64,000 bases of DNA from NCBI GenBank assembly GCA_002255935.1, contig NKIO01000006.1:27197-91196 (forward strand), read 5' to 3'. This document shows, one piece after another, positions 36,455 to 45,683 of this stretch; position 1 is the first letter of the stretch, and the number at the start of each line of letters is the position of its first letter. Position numbers and translations under genes: made by a program. The notes beneath the pieces are model-generated. The model saw nothing but the letters and a program-made list of their open reading frames with translations, was not told where the DNA came from and made no database searches. Source of the stretch: Comamonadaceae bacterium PBBC2 (GTDB lineage Bacteria; Pseudomonadota; Gammaproteobacteria; Burkholderiales; Burkholderiaceae_C).

Positions 36455-37173
36455 AAAGTACACCCGCTCATTTGGCGGCTCACATTCTGGTGATCGAAGA
36501 CGAGCCCGACTTGCTGGCCGCGATGGTTCGCTATTTGCAGCTGGACGGTTACGTGGCCTTTGCCGCAGCCTCCTTGCAAGCGGCTGAGCATTGGTTGACG
36601 CAGCATGACATGGACATCATCGTTTTGGATTTGGGCTTGCCCGATGGGGACGGCTTGAACTGGTTGAGCACGCGGCCGGGTTTGCGCGAAAAGGGCGTGA
36701 TCATGACCACTGCGCGGGGCGAGGGTTCGTCGCGCGTGTCGGGCGTGCGTGCGGGGGCCGACGTGTATTTGGTCAAGCCTGTCCAGCTTGAAGAGTTGTC
36801 GGCCCTGGTGCGCAATCTCTTGCACCGTTTGAACCGCTTGGACCAACCCAGTTGGACGCTCGATGCGCAGTCATGGAATTTGCTGTCACCGCAAGGGCAG
36901 GCGGTCAAGTTGACGCATTCAGAGCAGGTCTTGCTCATCGAGTTGGCACGATCGCCGGGCGCTTCTGTGGCCCGCGAAGTGTTGGTCACGGCCTTGGGCC
37001 AGAACCCCGAAATTTACGACCCGCGCCGCATGGAGATCATGGTGCGCCGCTTGCGCAACAAGGCCAAGGAGACCTTGGGCTATGAGCTGCCCTTGGAGAC
37101 GGCTCACCGCAAAGGCTATGCCTTCACGGCCCCGATCGCATTGAAGGCCAGCAAAGCCAGCAAAGGGAAATGA
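36451..37173 (+). CDS. OmpR-family response regulator (RR2), close paralogue of RR1
   Basis: ATGA overlap with the HK stop. 'HILVIEDEPDLLAAMVRYL...IIVLDLGLPDGDGLNWL...GADVYLVKPVQLEELSALVRNLL...DPRRMEIMVRRLRNK...AHRKGYAFTAPI', plus basic KASKASKGK tail. Confidence 0.92.
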   Translation: MKSTPAHLAAHILVIEDEPDLLAAMVRYLQLDGYVAFAAASLQAAEHWLTQHDMDIIVLDLGLPDGDGLNWLSTRPGLREKGVIMTTARGEGSSRVSGVRAGADVYLVKPVQLEELSALVRNLLHRLNRLDQPSWTLDAQSWNLLSPQGQAVKLTHSEQVLLIELARSPGASVAREVLVTALGQNPEIYDPRRMEIMVRRLRNKAKETLGYELPLETAHRKGYAFTAPIALKASKASKGK

Positions 37174-37176
37174 AAA

Positions 37177-37202
37177 AGCCGCGCACCTTGCGGTGGGCGG
37201 CT
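37177..37202 (-). terminator. Rho-independent terminator of metK (between convergent RR2 and metK)
   Basis: Minus strand AGCCGCCCACC-GCAA-GGTGCGCGGCT followed by TTTTC. Confidence 0.7.
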
Positions 37203-37224
37203 GATCCCTGATGGGCGATGTGGC

Positions 37225-38406
37225 TTACAGGCCAGCTGCCGAGCGCAGTGCTGCAGACTTGTCGGTGCGCTCCCATGTGAAGTCGGGCTCGTCGCGGCCA
37301 AAGTGGCCATACGCTGCGGTCTTGCTGTAGATGGGGCGCAGCAGGTCCAACATCTGGATGATGCCTTTGGGACGCAGGTCAAAGTGCTCGGCCACCAAGG
37401 CGGAGAGTTTTTCGTCCGAGATCACGCCCGTGCCGGCGGTGTTGACGGTGATGTTCATGGGGCGTGCCACGCCAATGGCGTAAGCCACTTGCACCTGGCA
37501 CTGGGTAGCCAAGCCTGCGGCCACGATGTTCTTGGCCACGTAGCGGGCAGCGTAGGCGGCCGAGCGGTCCACTTTCGAGGGGTCTTTGCCCGAGAATGCG
37601 CCACCACCGTGCGGGCAAGCGCCACCGTAGGTGTCCACGATGATCTTGCGGCCCGTCAAGCCGCAATCGCCCTGGGGGCCGCCAATCACAAAGCGGCCGG
37701 TGGGGTTGATCAGGTATTTGGTGTCTTGCAGCCACTCTTTGGGCAGCACGGGCTTGATGATTTCTTCGATGATGGCTTCGGTGAAGCTGGCCTTCATCTT
37801 GGTCGATGTTTCCGACTGGTCAGGGCTGTGCTGGGTGGACAGCACCACGGTGTCGATGCTGTGGGGCTTGCCGTCCACGTAGCGCATGGTCACTTGGCTC
37901 TTGGCGTCGGGACGCAAGAAGGGCAGGCGGCCATCTTTGCGCAGCTGGGCTTGGCGCTCGACCAAGCGGTGTGCGTAGTAAATGGGGGCGGGCATCAGCT
38001 CGGGGGTTTCGCTGCAGGCGTAGCCAAACATCAGGCCTTGGTCGCCCGCGCCGATGTTGAGGTGGTCGTCAGAAGCGTGGTCCACGCCTTGGGCAATGTC
38101 GTTGGACTGCTTGTCGTAGCAGACCATGACGGCGCAGCCTTTGTAGTCGATGCCGTAGTCGGTGTTGTCGTAGCCGATGCGCTTGATGGTGTCGCGGGCC
38201 ACTTGGATGTAGTCCACGTGTGCGTTGGTGGTGATCTCGCCAGCGAGCACGACCAAGCCGGTGTTGGTCAGTGTTTCGGCGGCCACGCGGCTGCGCGGGT
38301 CTTGCTCGAAGATGGCGTCCAGGATCGCATCAGAGATCTGGTCTGCAACCTTGTCGGGGTGACCTTCCGAGACGGATTCGGAGGTGAAGAGGAAATCGTT
38401 GGCCAT
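37225..38406 (-). CDS. metK: S-adenosylmethionine synthetase
   Basis: [32 protein letters not shown]..., [35 protein letters not shown]. Confidence 0.98.
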   Translation of the reverse strand: MANDFLFTSESVSEGHPDKVADQISDAILDAIFEQDPRSRVAAETLTNTGLVVLAGEITTNAHVDYIQVARDTIKRIGYDNTDYGIDYKGCAVMVCYDKQSNDIAQGVDHASDDHLNIGAGDQGLMFGYACSETPELMPAPIYYAHRLVERQAQLRKDGRLPFLRPDAKSQVTMRYVDGKPHSIDTVVLSTQHSPDQSETSTKMKASFTEAIIEEIIKPVLPKEWLQDTKYLINPTGRFVIGGPQGDCGLTGRKIIVDTYGGACPHGGGAFSGKDPSKVDRSAAYAARYVAKNIVAAGLATQCQVQVAYAIGVARPMNITVNTAGTGVISDEKLSALVAEHFDLRPKGIIQMLDLLRPIYSKTAAYGHFGRDEPDFTWERTDKSAALRSAAGL

Positions 38407-38407
38407 G

Positions 38408-38466
38408 AAAAAAGCTCCTAAATTTTCAGAGGTTTATCGGCGTTGCCGACCCTGAAAACCCGGAGC
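38408..38466 (-). promoter_or_regulatory. metK expression-platform hairpin: sequesters the Shine-Dalgarno and is followed by U6 (possible terminator)
   Basis: Minus strand GCTCC-GGG-TTTTCAG-GGG-TCGGC-AAC-GCCGA-TAAACCT-CTGAAAA-TTTA-GGAGC-TTTTTT-C-ATG. The outer stem strand GGAGC is the SD. Confidence 0.7.
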
Positions 38467-38474
38467 CTGGCGAA

Positions 38475-38528
38475 CGCTTTAGCAGGTTTTATGAATCGCC
38501 CTGCAAGTAGTTCAGTTAACTCGGCGAT
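38475..38528 (-). ncRNA. SAM-II-like riboswitch aptamer upstream of metK
   Basis: Minus strand ATCGCC-GAGTTAACTGAACTACT-TGCAG-GGCGAT-TCATAAAAC-CTGCTAAAGCG. P1 is ATCGCC/GGCGAT; the TGCAG/CTGC(T) pairing forms an H-type pseudoknot. It retains GA.UUAAC, AUAAA and GCUAAA as in the metX SAM-II aptamer (recalled from memory). Confidence 0.72.
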
Positions 38529-38533
38529 GTGTG

Positions 38534-38542
38534 ATTATAACA
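38534..38542 (-). promoter_or_regulatory. metK: Candidate extended -10 promoter (TGTTATAAT) for the metK leader
   Basis: Minus strand TTG-T-TATAAT ends a few nt before the P1 stem of the aptamer, so the expected start is near the aptamer 5' end. No good -35. Confidence 0.6.
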
Positions 38543-38560
38543 AGCCCTCATGCCCGAAGA

Positions 38561-38710
38561 ATCGCCGAACAAGTTCAGCTCCCACAAAGACTGTTGTGGA
38601 AACCAAAGACCATTGTGAGGGCCAGGAATCTTTGTTGGAGCCCAACTGTGTTGGGCGATGGCAAGAAGACCAGCGATGCAGAAAATCTGCCGAACAAGTT
38701 CAGCTCCCAC
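38561..38710. repeat. REP-like palindromic repeat cluster (locus 2)
   Basis: ATCGCCGAACAAGTTCAGCTCCCACAA (38561, inverted), TTTGTTGGAGCCCAACTGTGTTGGGCGATG (38630, forward), GCCGAACAAGTTCAGCTCCCAC (38689, inverted). Confidence 0.85.
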
Positions 38711-38781
38711 GAAGTCAGGCGGTTTTCACAAGGGGCAGCCAACTTGCTGCGGCCAGCCCTGTCGATGCCTTGCGCCATGCA

Positions 38782-38805
38782 AAAGGCCCGCATGAGCGGG
38801 CCTTT
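38782..38805 (-). terminator. Rho-independent terminator of rplY
   Basis: Perfect AAAGGCCCGC-ATGA-GCGGGCCTTT; T-rich on the minus strand. Confidence 0.8.
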
Positions 38806-38828
38806 GGACAGAAGCTAAAGCGAGAAGA

Positions 38829-39452
38829 TTACTTCTTGCCTTTTTTACCTTTGGCGTCTTCCACAGGCGCGGCAGGAGCTGCCACAACTTCTTCGACAAA
38901 CGCCACCACGGACACCAGAACGGGGTTCTTCTTGCCGTGGGTCACTGGCTTGCAGCCGGTGGGCAATGTGATGTCGTTCAGGTGCAGGGAGTTGCCCTTG
39001 GTCAGGCCTTTCAGGTCCACCGCGATGAATTCGGGCAGGTTGGCTGGCAAGCAAGCCACTTCGATTTCGGTCACGACGTGGTTGATTGTGCACTTGTCGG
39101 TCTTGACGGCTTCGGATTCTTCTTCACCGCTGAAGTGCAATGGCACTTTCATGTGCAAAGTGGTGTTGGCATCGACGCGTTGGAAGTCGATGTGTTGCAC
39201 CAATTGCTTGTAGGGGTGCATTTGGTAGTCACGCAGCAGCACTTGGCTGGCTTGACCATTCAATTCCATCTCGAGGATCGAAGCGTGGAATGCTTCTTTC
39301 TTCAGGGCGTGCCACAAAGCGTTGTGGTCCAGCTCGATGAGTTGAGGGGCCGATGTGGAACCGTAAACGATGCCAGGTGTGCGGCCGGAATTGCGCAGAC
39401 GGCGGCTCGCACCCGTACCCTGCTTGGAACGCTCAAAAGCGACGAATTTCAT
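38829..39452 (-). CDS. rplY: 50S ribosomal protein L25/general stress protein Ctc
   Basis: [31 protein letters not shown]...[23 protein letters not shown]; typical prs neighbour. Confidence 0.95.
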   Translation of the reverse strand: MKFVAFERSKQGTGASRRLRNSGRTPGIVYGSTSAPQLIELDHNALWHALKKEAFHASILEMELNGQASQVLLRDYQMHPYKQLVQHIDFQRVDANTTLHMKVPLHFSGEEESEAVKTDKCTINHVVTEIEVACLPANLPEFIAVDLKGLTKGNSLHLNDITLPTGCKPVTHGKKNPVLVSVVAFVEEVVAAPAAPVEDAKGKKGKK

Positions 39453-39505
39453 AACTATCTCCATCAAAGGGCTCACCGCGACCAGTGATGCCCTGACTCA
39501 AAAAA

Positions 39506-39532
39506 GCCTGCCTGTCCATGGGGACGGCAGGC
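39506..39532 (-). terminator. Rho-independent terminator of prs
   Basis: Minus strand GCCTGCCGTCCCCATGGACAGGCAGGC followed by TTTTTT. Confidence 0.7.
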
Positions 39533-39552
39533 CGCGGGTGGCCCGAAACGGA

Positions 39553-40530
39553 TCAGATTTGATCCGAGAACAGGCTCATCACCGACTCTCCGTTGGCGAT
39601 CCGGTGCATCGTTTCGGCGATGAGCGGGGCCACAGACAGTTGGCGAATTTTGCTGCAGGCGGCAGCTTGTGCCGTCAGCGGAATGGTGTTGGTCACGACG
39701 ACTTCGTCCAGGGCGTCGCCCTTGGAGATGCGGTCGATGGCCGGGCCCGAGAAGATCGGGTGTGTGCAATAGGCGTAGACCTTTTTGGCGCCGCGCTCTT
39801 TGAGCACTTCGGCGGCTTTGACCAAGGTGCCTGCGGTGTCGATCATGTCATCCATGATCACGCAGTTGCGGCCTTCGATTTCGCCGATCACGTGCATGAC
39901 TTCGCTCACGTTGGCTTTGGGGCGGCGTTTGTCGATGATGGCCAGGTCGCAACCGAGTTGCTTGGCCAGGGCACGGGCGCGCACCACGCCGCCGACGTCA
40001 GGCGAGACGACGATCAGGTCTTCGTAGTTTTTCTGGCGCAGATCGCCCAGCAAAACAGGCGAGGCGTAGATGTTGTCGACGGGAATGTCGAAGAAGCCTT
40101 GAATCTGGTCAGCGTGCAAGTCCATGGTCAGGACGCGGTCCACGCCGACGGCTTGCAGCATGTTGGCCACCACTTTGGCCGTGATCGGCACACGCGAAGA
40201 GCGTGGGCGACGGTCTTGGCGGGCATAACCAAAGTAAGGGATGACGGCGCTAATGCGACCAGCCGATGCGCGTTTGAGCGCGTCGACCATGATCAGCAGT
40301 TCCATCAGGTTTTCGTTGGTGGGGGCGCAGGTGGACTGCACCACAAAGACTTCACGCGCACGCACGTTTTGCTTGAGCTCGACGGTCACTTCACCATCAG
40401 AGAAACGGCCCACATCGGCAGCGCCCAATTGGGTGCCCAAGTGGTGTGCGATCTCGGCAGCCAAAACGGGATTGGCATTGCCGGTGAACAGCATGAAGTC
40501 GTGGGTGTGAGAAGCAGGCTGCATGGGCAT
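39553..40530 (-). CDS. prs: Ribose-phosphate pyrophosphokinase
   Basis: [21 protein letters not shown]..., [54 protein letters not shown]. Confidence 0.97.
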   Translation of the reverse strand: MPMQPASHTHDFMLFTGNANPVLAAEIAHHLGTQLGAADVGRFSDGEVTVELKQNVRAREVFVVQSTCAPTNENLMELLIMVDALKRASAGRISAVIPYFGYARQDRRPRSSRVPITAKVVANMLQAVGVDRVLTMDLHADQIQGFFDIPVDNIYASPVLLGDLRQKNYEDLIVVSPDVGGVVRARALAKQLGCDLAIIDKRRPKANVSEVMHVIGEIEGRNCVIMDDMIDTAGTLVKAAEVLKERGAKKVYAYCTHPIFSGPAIDRISKGDALDEVVVTNTIPLTAQAAACSKIRQLSVAPLIAETMHRIANGESVMSLFSDQI

Positions 40531-40572
40531 TCCAGCGATCAGAAAAATGGGGCCTGTACGAATGAACGTATT

Positions 40573-40649
40573 TGGCAGGGGAGAAAGGATTCGAACCTTT
40601 GCATGCCGGAATCAAAATCCGGTGCCTTAACCAACTTGGCGACTCCCCT
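40573..40649 (-). tRNA. tRNA-Gln (TTG)
   Basis: 77-nt cloverleaf on minus: AGGGGAGTCGCCAAGTTGGTTAAGGCACCGGATTTTGATTCCGGCATGCAAAGGTTCGAATCCTTTCTCCCCTGCCA; anticodon TTG, encoded CCA. Confidence 0.97.
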
Positions 40650-40676
40650 ACACAGGTGGACTGCTGAAACAGCCGT

Positions 40677-41528
40677 CTACCGATAATTGTCGCTGGGTGC
40701 CCAACCTACGAGAGGATGAACATCCAAATTGCTGCATTTGCGCACTTGCCAGTGGTCTGGGACCAAAACCGGCACTGAGCCTGGTGTGCAGTGTGCAAAC
40801 ACTGCGCTGCCAGAACCTGTCATTTTGCCGTTCATTCCTGCGTCGCGGAGCACTTGGAGTGCTTGCTTCACATCAGGGCAGAGGGTTTCTGCGACAGGTT
40901 GCAGATCATTGTGGCCAAAGCCGTATGTGTCTGCAGCGAAGACCGCTATTGTAGCAGGGTTTGTGGCCCGTTGCAGCTGTGGTGAAGCAAAAATTTGCGC
41001 AGTTTCGATCCCGGCGCTCGGTTTGATGACCCAAAACTGGGCCGCAGGCAGATCGATGGGGGTGATTTGCTCGCCCACACCTTCGACCCAGGCATTGCGC
41101 CCGCGCAGGAAAAAAGGCACATCAGCGCCCAGTTGCAGGCCCAGTTTTTCCAGGGTCGGCAAATCCAGGTTCAAGTCCCACAAGCGGTTGAGCGCCAGCA
41201 GGCAGGTGGCCGCATCGGACGAGCCGCCGCCCATGCCGGCTTGGGCTGGGATGCGTTTTTCAACGGCGATGTGAGCGCCTGCTGTGCAGCCAGTGTGCTG
41301 TTGCAGCAAGCGTGCAGCGCGGGTGATCAGGTCCTCGGGGGGCAGCACCACCGTGAGGTCTTCGCGCGAGATCTGGCCGTTGGCACGTTTTTCAAAGTGC
41401 AGGGTGTCGCACCAGTCGATCAGCATGAACACCGATTGCAGCAGGTGGTAGCCGTCCGCGCGGCGACCGGTGATGTGCAAAAACAGGTTCAGTTTGGCGG
41501 GGGCCGGAACATCGTGCAGCGATTTCAT
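40677..41528 (-). CDS. ispE: 4-diphosphocytidyl-2-C-methyl-D-erythritol kinase
   Basis: APAKLNLFLHITGRRADGYHLLQSVF, KRIPAQAGMGGGSSDAAT, MTGSGSAVFA; start MKSLHDVPAPAK. Confidence 0.95.
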   Translation of the reverse strand: MKSLHDVPAPAKLNLFLHITGRRADGYHLLQSVFMLIDWCDTLHFEKRANGQISREDLTVVLPPEDLITRAARLLQQHTGCTAGAHIAVEKRIPAQAGMGGGSSDAATCLLALNRLWDLNLDLPTLEKLGLQLGADVPFFLRGRNAWVEGVGEQITPIDLPAAQFWVIKPSAGIETAQIFASPQLQRATNPATIAVFAADTYGFGHNDLQPVAETLCPDVKQALQVLRDAGMNGKMTGSGSAVFAHCTPGSVPVLVPDHWQVRKCSNLDVHPLVGWAPSDNYR

Positions 41529-41556
41529 GGGCTTGATTATCACCAGAGCCGCAGGC

Positions 41557-42027
41557 TCACTGGTCAAGCACGATGCGCAAGGTGGCTGCAGGCGAAGGCT
41601 GCAGGCGCTGCGCCGTCAAGCGGCCCTGGGCGTGGCCTGACAGATCGGCTTGCCAGCCCGGTGCATCGGCGGGCTTGCCCAGCAACCAATCGAACAAAGC
41701 CGCCACAGGCAAGGCCGTGCCGCTGAGCCGTTCGCTCAGCTGGGCCAAGCTGGCGCCTTGCAGGGTGCGGCCGCCTTGCTCCAGTTGAGCGGCGCGGGGC
41801 GTCCAGCTGAGCTTGGCCAAGCTGGTGCCCATCGGGCTGAGCAGCAGCAACTCGCCTTGATCGGCGCTGCCTTGCAACTCGAAGTTGGCGAACCACTGTT
41901 GCGCAGGTTCAGATTGGACCTGCAGAGCCAAGCGGCCCGACCAGAAGGCAGTGCTCGGTGTTGTGCGGGGTGTGGCGCAGGCGACCAAACCCAGGGCGCA
42001 CAGCAGCAGGGCAGCGCGGCGCATCAT
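41557..42027 (-). CDS. lolB: Outer-membrane lipoprotein LolB
   Basis: Lipobox (ALGLVAC), WSGRLALQVQ...QQWFANFELQGSADQGELLLLSPMGTSLAKLSW; upstream of ispE as usual. Confidence 0.88.
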   Translation of the reverse strand: MMRRAALLLCALGLVACATPRTTPSTAFWSGRLALQVQSEPAQQWFANFELQGSADQGELLLLSPMGTSLAKLSWTPRAAQLEQGGRTLQGASLAQLSERLSGTALPVAALFDWLLGKPADAPGWQADLSGHAQGRLTAQRLQPSPAATLRIVLDQ

Positions 42028-43760
42028 GGTTTGAAGTTCAAACGCTTGAGGGTCTCGAGCAAGGTCTCGTTGTCGGCCTTGAGCAGCAGGCCTTCACGCC
42101 AGACGGTGGCGGCCTCTTGCGTTTTGCCCATGACCCAAAGCACCTCACCCAAGTGGGCGGCAATCTCGGCATCGGGCTTGGCTTTGTAGGCCGCTTGCAA
42201 GACTTTTTGTGCTTCGTCCAACTGACCTTGCCGGAAGGCCACCCAGCCCAGGCTGTCTTGGATGTAGGGGTCTTTGGGCGCGAGGGCCACGGCTTTTTCA
42301 ATCAGGCTGCGTGCTTCTGCCAGTCGCACGTTGCGATCGGCCAGTGAATAGCCCAAGGCGTTGTAGGCCTGCGGGTCTTGGGGCCGGATGTTCATGACCT
42401 GGCGCAGCAGGCTTTCCATCTCGTCGTAGCGCTGGAGCTTGTCGGTCACCAAGGCCAACTCGGAGGCCAGGTCGGCATCGTCGGGGCTGGCTTTGAGTGC
42501 GTCTTTGAGCAAGGGGTAGGCATGGGCCGATTGACGGTGCTCGCGCATCCACTGCGATTGGGCCAGCGTCTTGCGCTTGGCTTGTTCGGGCGTGTTGGTC
42601 TTGACTTGGGAGAGAACCAAGCGGGCTTCGTTCATGCGACCTTGCTGAGCGAGCAAGTCCGCTTGCCGGCTGGCCAGCTTGATCGGGTCGGCGCTGGGGG
42701 GCATTTGGGCCAGCCATTTTTGGGCTTGCTCCAGTTGGCCTTGGCTTTGCGCCATTTGCGACAGGGCCATCAAGGCTTCGGCTTGACCCGCTTGATTTTC
42801 AGGCTCGGTGTTTTGGGCGTTGAGCTGCACATAGTGGCTCAGGTGCTGCAGCGCCTCGGATGATTGCCCCATGTCTTGCAACAAGAGGCCTCGGATCAGC
42901 CAACCTTCCAGAAACGCAGGGTGTTGCTGGTTGAGCGTCACCAGCTGCTGCAGCGCTTGGGGGTAAAGCTGCTGGCTGATGAGCGTTCGGGCATAGCCCA
43001 GGCGCAGCTCAGGCAGGGCAGGGCCTTTCATGGCATCTTCGAGCATGGCCAACAGGGCAGCGTTGCCGCTGCCCATCAGGGTCATGCCCAACACAATGTG
43101 ACCTGCAGACGATTTGTTGGCCGCATGGGCTTTGAGGGCGGCCTGAATGGCCAAGTCTTCTTGGCCTGCATCGCGGCGCATGCGCCCGATGGTGGTCCAA
43201 GCGGTGGCGGCCGTGGGGGCTGGCCCGACAAATTTGCCCAAGGCTTTTTCCACCACATCGGCGGCGCGTTGCTTGTCTTGCAAAGGCGCAAACAAACGGG
43301 GCACGGAGGCGATCGCACCGGCATGTTCCGCAGCGGGCAGGTCATTGAGCGACACGGCCAAGGCCTGGCCCGCTTCGTCCGGGCGGTTCAGGGCCAGCAG
43401 GATTTGCAAGATGAAGCGGTTGGGTTCGGTGGCTTGCGGCAGTTCACGCTTCCAGCTTTGTGCCGCTTGCAATGCGGCTTCGCCCGACCGGGCTTGCAAG
43501 GCGATGTCGACCGCACGTTGGAACAGGGCCTGGTCGCGTGTTTTGCGTGCCGCGTCCAGCAAGATGGAAAAGCCCGCACCTTGCGAGCCTTCGCGCACAT
43601 TCAACTCGCCCAGCAGCACTTGGTAAAACAGCGATGCGTCGAGCGCAGAAGCGACTGGCTTGGACTCGGCTTCGGCCTTGGTCGCTTGAGGGGCTGTGGG
43701 TTGAGCCCAAGCACCAGCGATGCAAGTGGACAAGACGGCAAGGCGTAACCAGAATTTCAT
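42024..43760 (-). CDS. Tetratricopeptide repeat protein
   Basis: Signal peptide MKFWLRLAVLSTCIAGAWAQ; TPR motifs DPQAYNALGYSLADRNVRLAEARSLIEKAVALAPKDPYIQDSLGWVAFRQGQLDEAQKVLQ. Confidence 0.9.
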   Translation of the reverse strand: MKFWLRLAVLSTCIAGAWAQPTAPQATKAEAESKPVASALDASLFYQVLLGELNVREGSQGAGFSILLDAARKTRDQALFQRAVDIALQARSGEAALQAAQSWKRELPQATEPNRFILQILLALNRPDEAGQALAVSLNDLPAAEHAGAIASVPRLFAPLQDKQRAADVVEKALGKFVGPAPTAATAWTTIGRMRRDAGQEDLAIQAALKAHAANKSSAGHIVLGMTLMGSGNAALLAMLEDAMKGPALPELRLGYARTLISQQLYPQALQQLVTLNQQHPAFLEGWLIRGLLLQDMGQSSEALQHLSHYVQLNAQNTEPENQAGQAEALMALSQMAQSQGQLEQAQKWLAQMPPSADPIKLASRQADLLAQQGRMNEARLVLSQVKTNTPEQAKRKTLAQSQWMREHRQSAHAYPLLKDALKASPDDADLASELALVTDKLQRYDEMESLLRQVMNIRPQDPQAYNALGYSLADRNVRLAEARSLIEKAVALAPKDPYIQDSLGWVAFRQGQLDEAQKVLQAAYKAKPDAEIAAHLGEVLWVMGKTQEAATVWREGLLLKADNETLLETLKRLNFKP

Positions 43761-43837
43761 GAGGCCATCATAATCCAGCCACCTTTGTAAAACAGCGTAC
43801 AAGCCGCATTTGGCCATGGCCTGTGCAGGACAAATTC

Positions 43838-44653
43838 ATGCCCGAACTCCCGGAAGTCGAAGTCACCCGCCGCAGCTTTGCAGACCGCATCCAGTCGGCC
43901 TGCATCCTGGACTTGCGCATGGGCAAACCCTTGCGTTGGCCCTTGGGTGTAGAGCCCTCGGCTTTGCTGGGTCAGCGCATTTTGGCGGTGCGCAGGCGCG
44001 GTAAATACCTGTTGCTGGACCTCGATGAGGGTCTTTTGCTTTTGCATTTGGGCATGTCGGGCAGTTTGAACTTTGCAACCCAGCAAGCGCCAGCCGGACC
44101 GCACGACCACATGGACATGGTGACCGACCGCGGGGTTTTGCGCTTGCACGATCCACGGCGTTTTGGCGCGGTGGTGTGGGCGCCCTTTGAAAACTCGGCC
44201 ATTGCCCAAAAGCTTTTGGGGCATCTGGGCGTTGAGCCCTTGGAAGGCGGCTTCGAGGTGGATGCTTTTGCCTTGGCCCTCAAAAAACGGGCGTCGGCCA
44301 TCAAGCAGGTGCTGCTGGCGGGGGACATCGTGGTGGGGGTGGGCAATATATACGCATCCGAGGCATTGTTCATGGCGGGCATTCGCCCGACCGTGAAAGC
44401 TTCACGCTTGTCCAAGCCAAGGGTGGCTCGTTTGCATGCGGCCATCGTGCAGGTGCTGGCCCGCGCGGTGCAGCAAGGGGGCAGCTCGCTCAAAGACTTT
44501 GTGAGCGCCGAAGGCAAAACCGGTTACTTCCAATTGGAGGCGGCGGTGTACGGCCGCACGGGTGCACCTTGCCGGGTGTGCAGCACGCCCATCCGCTCAA
44601 TGCTGCAAGGGCAGCGCACCACTTTTTATTGCCCCACATGCCAGAAACCATGA
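43838..44653 (+). CDS. mutM: Formamidopyrimidine-DNA glycosylase
   Basis: [13 protein letters not shown]..., [13 protein letters not shown]-terminal zinc finger [25 protein letters not shown]. Confidence 0.97.
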   Translation: MPELPEVEVTRRSFADRIQSACILDLRMGKPLRWPLGVEPSALLGQRILAVRRRGKYLLLDLDEGLLLLHLGMSGSLNFATQQAPAGPHDHMDMVTDRGVLRLHDPRRFGAVVWAPFENSAIAQKLLGHLGVEPLEGGFEVDAFALALKKRASAIKQVLLAGDIVVGVGNIYASEALFMAGIRPTVKASRLSKPRVARLHAAIVQVLARAVQQGGSSLKDFVSAEGKTGYFQLEAAVYGRTGAPCRVCSTPIRSMLQGQRTTFYCPTCQKP

Positions 44654-45672
44654 CGACACTGCCCTCAGGATTTGCCCGCCACATGGTGGATTGGCAAAAG
44701 CTGCATGGCCGCCAGAGCTTGCCGTGGCAAAACACGCAAGACCCTTACCGCGTGTGGCTGTCGGAGATCATGCTGCAGCAAACGCAGGTCAGCACGGTGC
44801 TCGATTACTTCCCGCGATTTTTGAGCCGCTTTCCGGATGTGGCGGCCTTGGCCGCGGCAGAGCAAGACGATGTGCTGGCGCTGTGGAGTGGCTTGGGTTA
44901 TTACAGCCGCGCACGCAACTTGCACCGCTGTTCGCAAGAGGTGGTGTCGCGGTTTGGCGGAGCGTTCCCCCACAAAGCGGAAGATCTGCAAACCTTGCCG
45001 GGCATCGGGCGATCGACCGCAGCGGCCATTGCCGCGTTTTGCTTTCAAGAGCGGGCCGCCATTTTGGACGGCAACGTCAAGCGCGTGCTCACCCGTGTGC
45101 TGGGCTATGGCGAAGACTTGGCGGTGGCCAAAAACGAAAAACGTTTGTGGGACTTGGCGCAAGACCTGTTGCCCGGCCGCGCCGCCGACATGCCGCGCTA
45201 CACACAGGCGCTGATGGACCTGGGGGCCACGGTGTGTTTGCCGCGCAAAGCTCAGTGCGAGTCGTGTCCAGTGTCTGCACTGTGCTTGGCCCAAGCGCAA
45301 GGCCAGCCCTTGGCCTACCCGGTCAAGACCCGCAAGCTCAAGCGCAGCAGCGTCACGCTCTGGCTCTTGTGGGCTGTCAACACCAAGGGCCAAGTGTGGC
45401 TGCAAAAACGCCCTCAAAAAGGCATCTGGGCCGGGCTGTTCAGCTTGCCCGTCTTCGATTCAGAAGACCAATTGCTGGCCGCTTGGCCTGAGGGGCACGA
45501 TGCGCAGTTCATCACCCCGTGGAAGCACGTGCTCACCCACCGCGATTTGCATTTGCACCCTGTGCGCCTGCAGGGCACAGCCCCCCCGGCATGTGATGGC
45601 CAGTGGTTCGATGACTCAGCCTGGCCCGACTTGGGTCTGCCCGCGCCGATTCGGCAGTTGTTGCAGGCCTGA
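44650..45672 (+). CDS. mutY: A/G-specific adenine glycosylase
   Basis: [44 protein letters not shown], Fe-[22 protein letters not shown] overlap with mutM. Confidence 0.96.
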   Translation: MTTLPSGFARHMVDWQKLHGRQSLPWQNTQDPYRVWLSEIMLQQTQVSTVLDYFPRFLSRFPDVAALAAAEQDDVLALWSGLGYYSRARNLHRCSQEVVSRFGGAFPHKAEDLQTLPGIGRSTAAAIAAFCFQERAAILDGNVKRVLTRVLGYGEDLAVAKNEKRLWDLAQDLLPGRAADMPRYTQALMDLGATVCLPRKAQCESCPVSALCLAQAQGQPLAYPVKTRKLKRSSVTLWLLWAVNTKGQVWLQKRPQKGIWAGLFSLPVFDSEDQLLAAWPEGHDAQFITPWKHVLTHRDLHLHPVRLQGTAPPACDGQWFDDSAWPDLGLPAPIRQLLQA

Positions 45673-45683
45673 TAGGGCGCTCC

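Noticed and set aside
37303-38421. 372-aa plus-strand ORF opposite metK, and similar long ORFs opposite recN, nadK and TPR genes (47016-48539, 48621-49487, 42864-43748)
   Set aside because: Classic high-GC antisense open frames over conserved genes; translations are low-complexity and unrelated to any family.
38475-38528. SAH (ahcY-type) or SAM-I riboswitch identity for the metK leader
   Set aside because: Lacks the SAH-motif core and the SAM-I four-way-junction elements; the interleaved P1/P2 pseudoknot fits SAM-II/SAM-V better.
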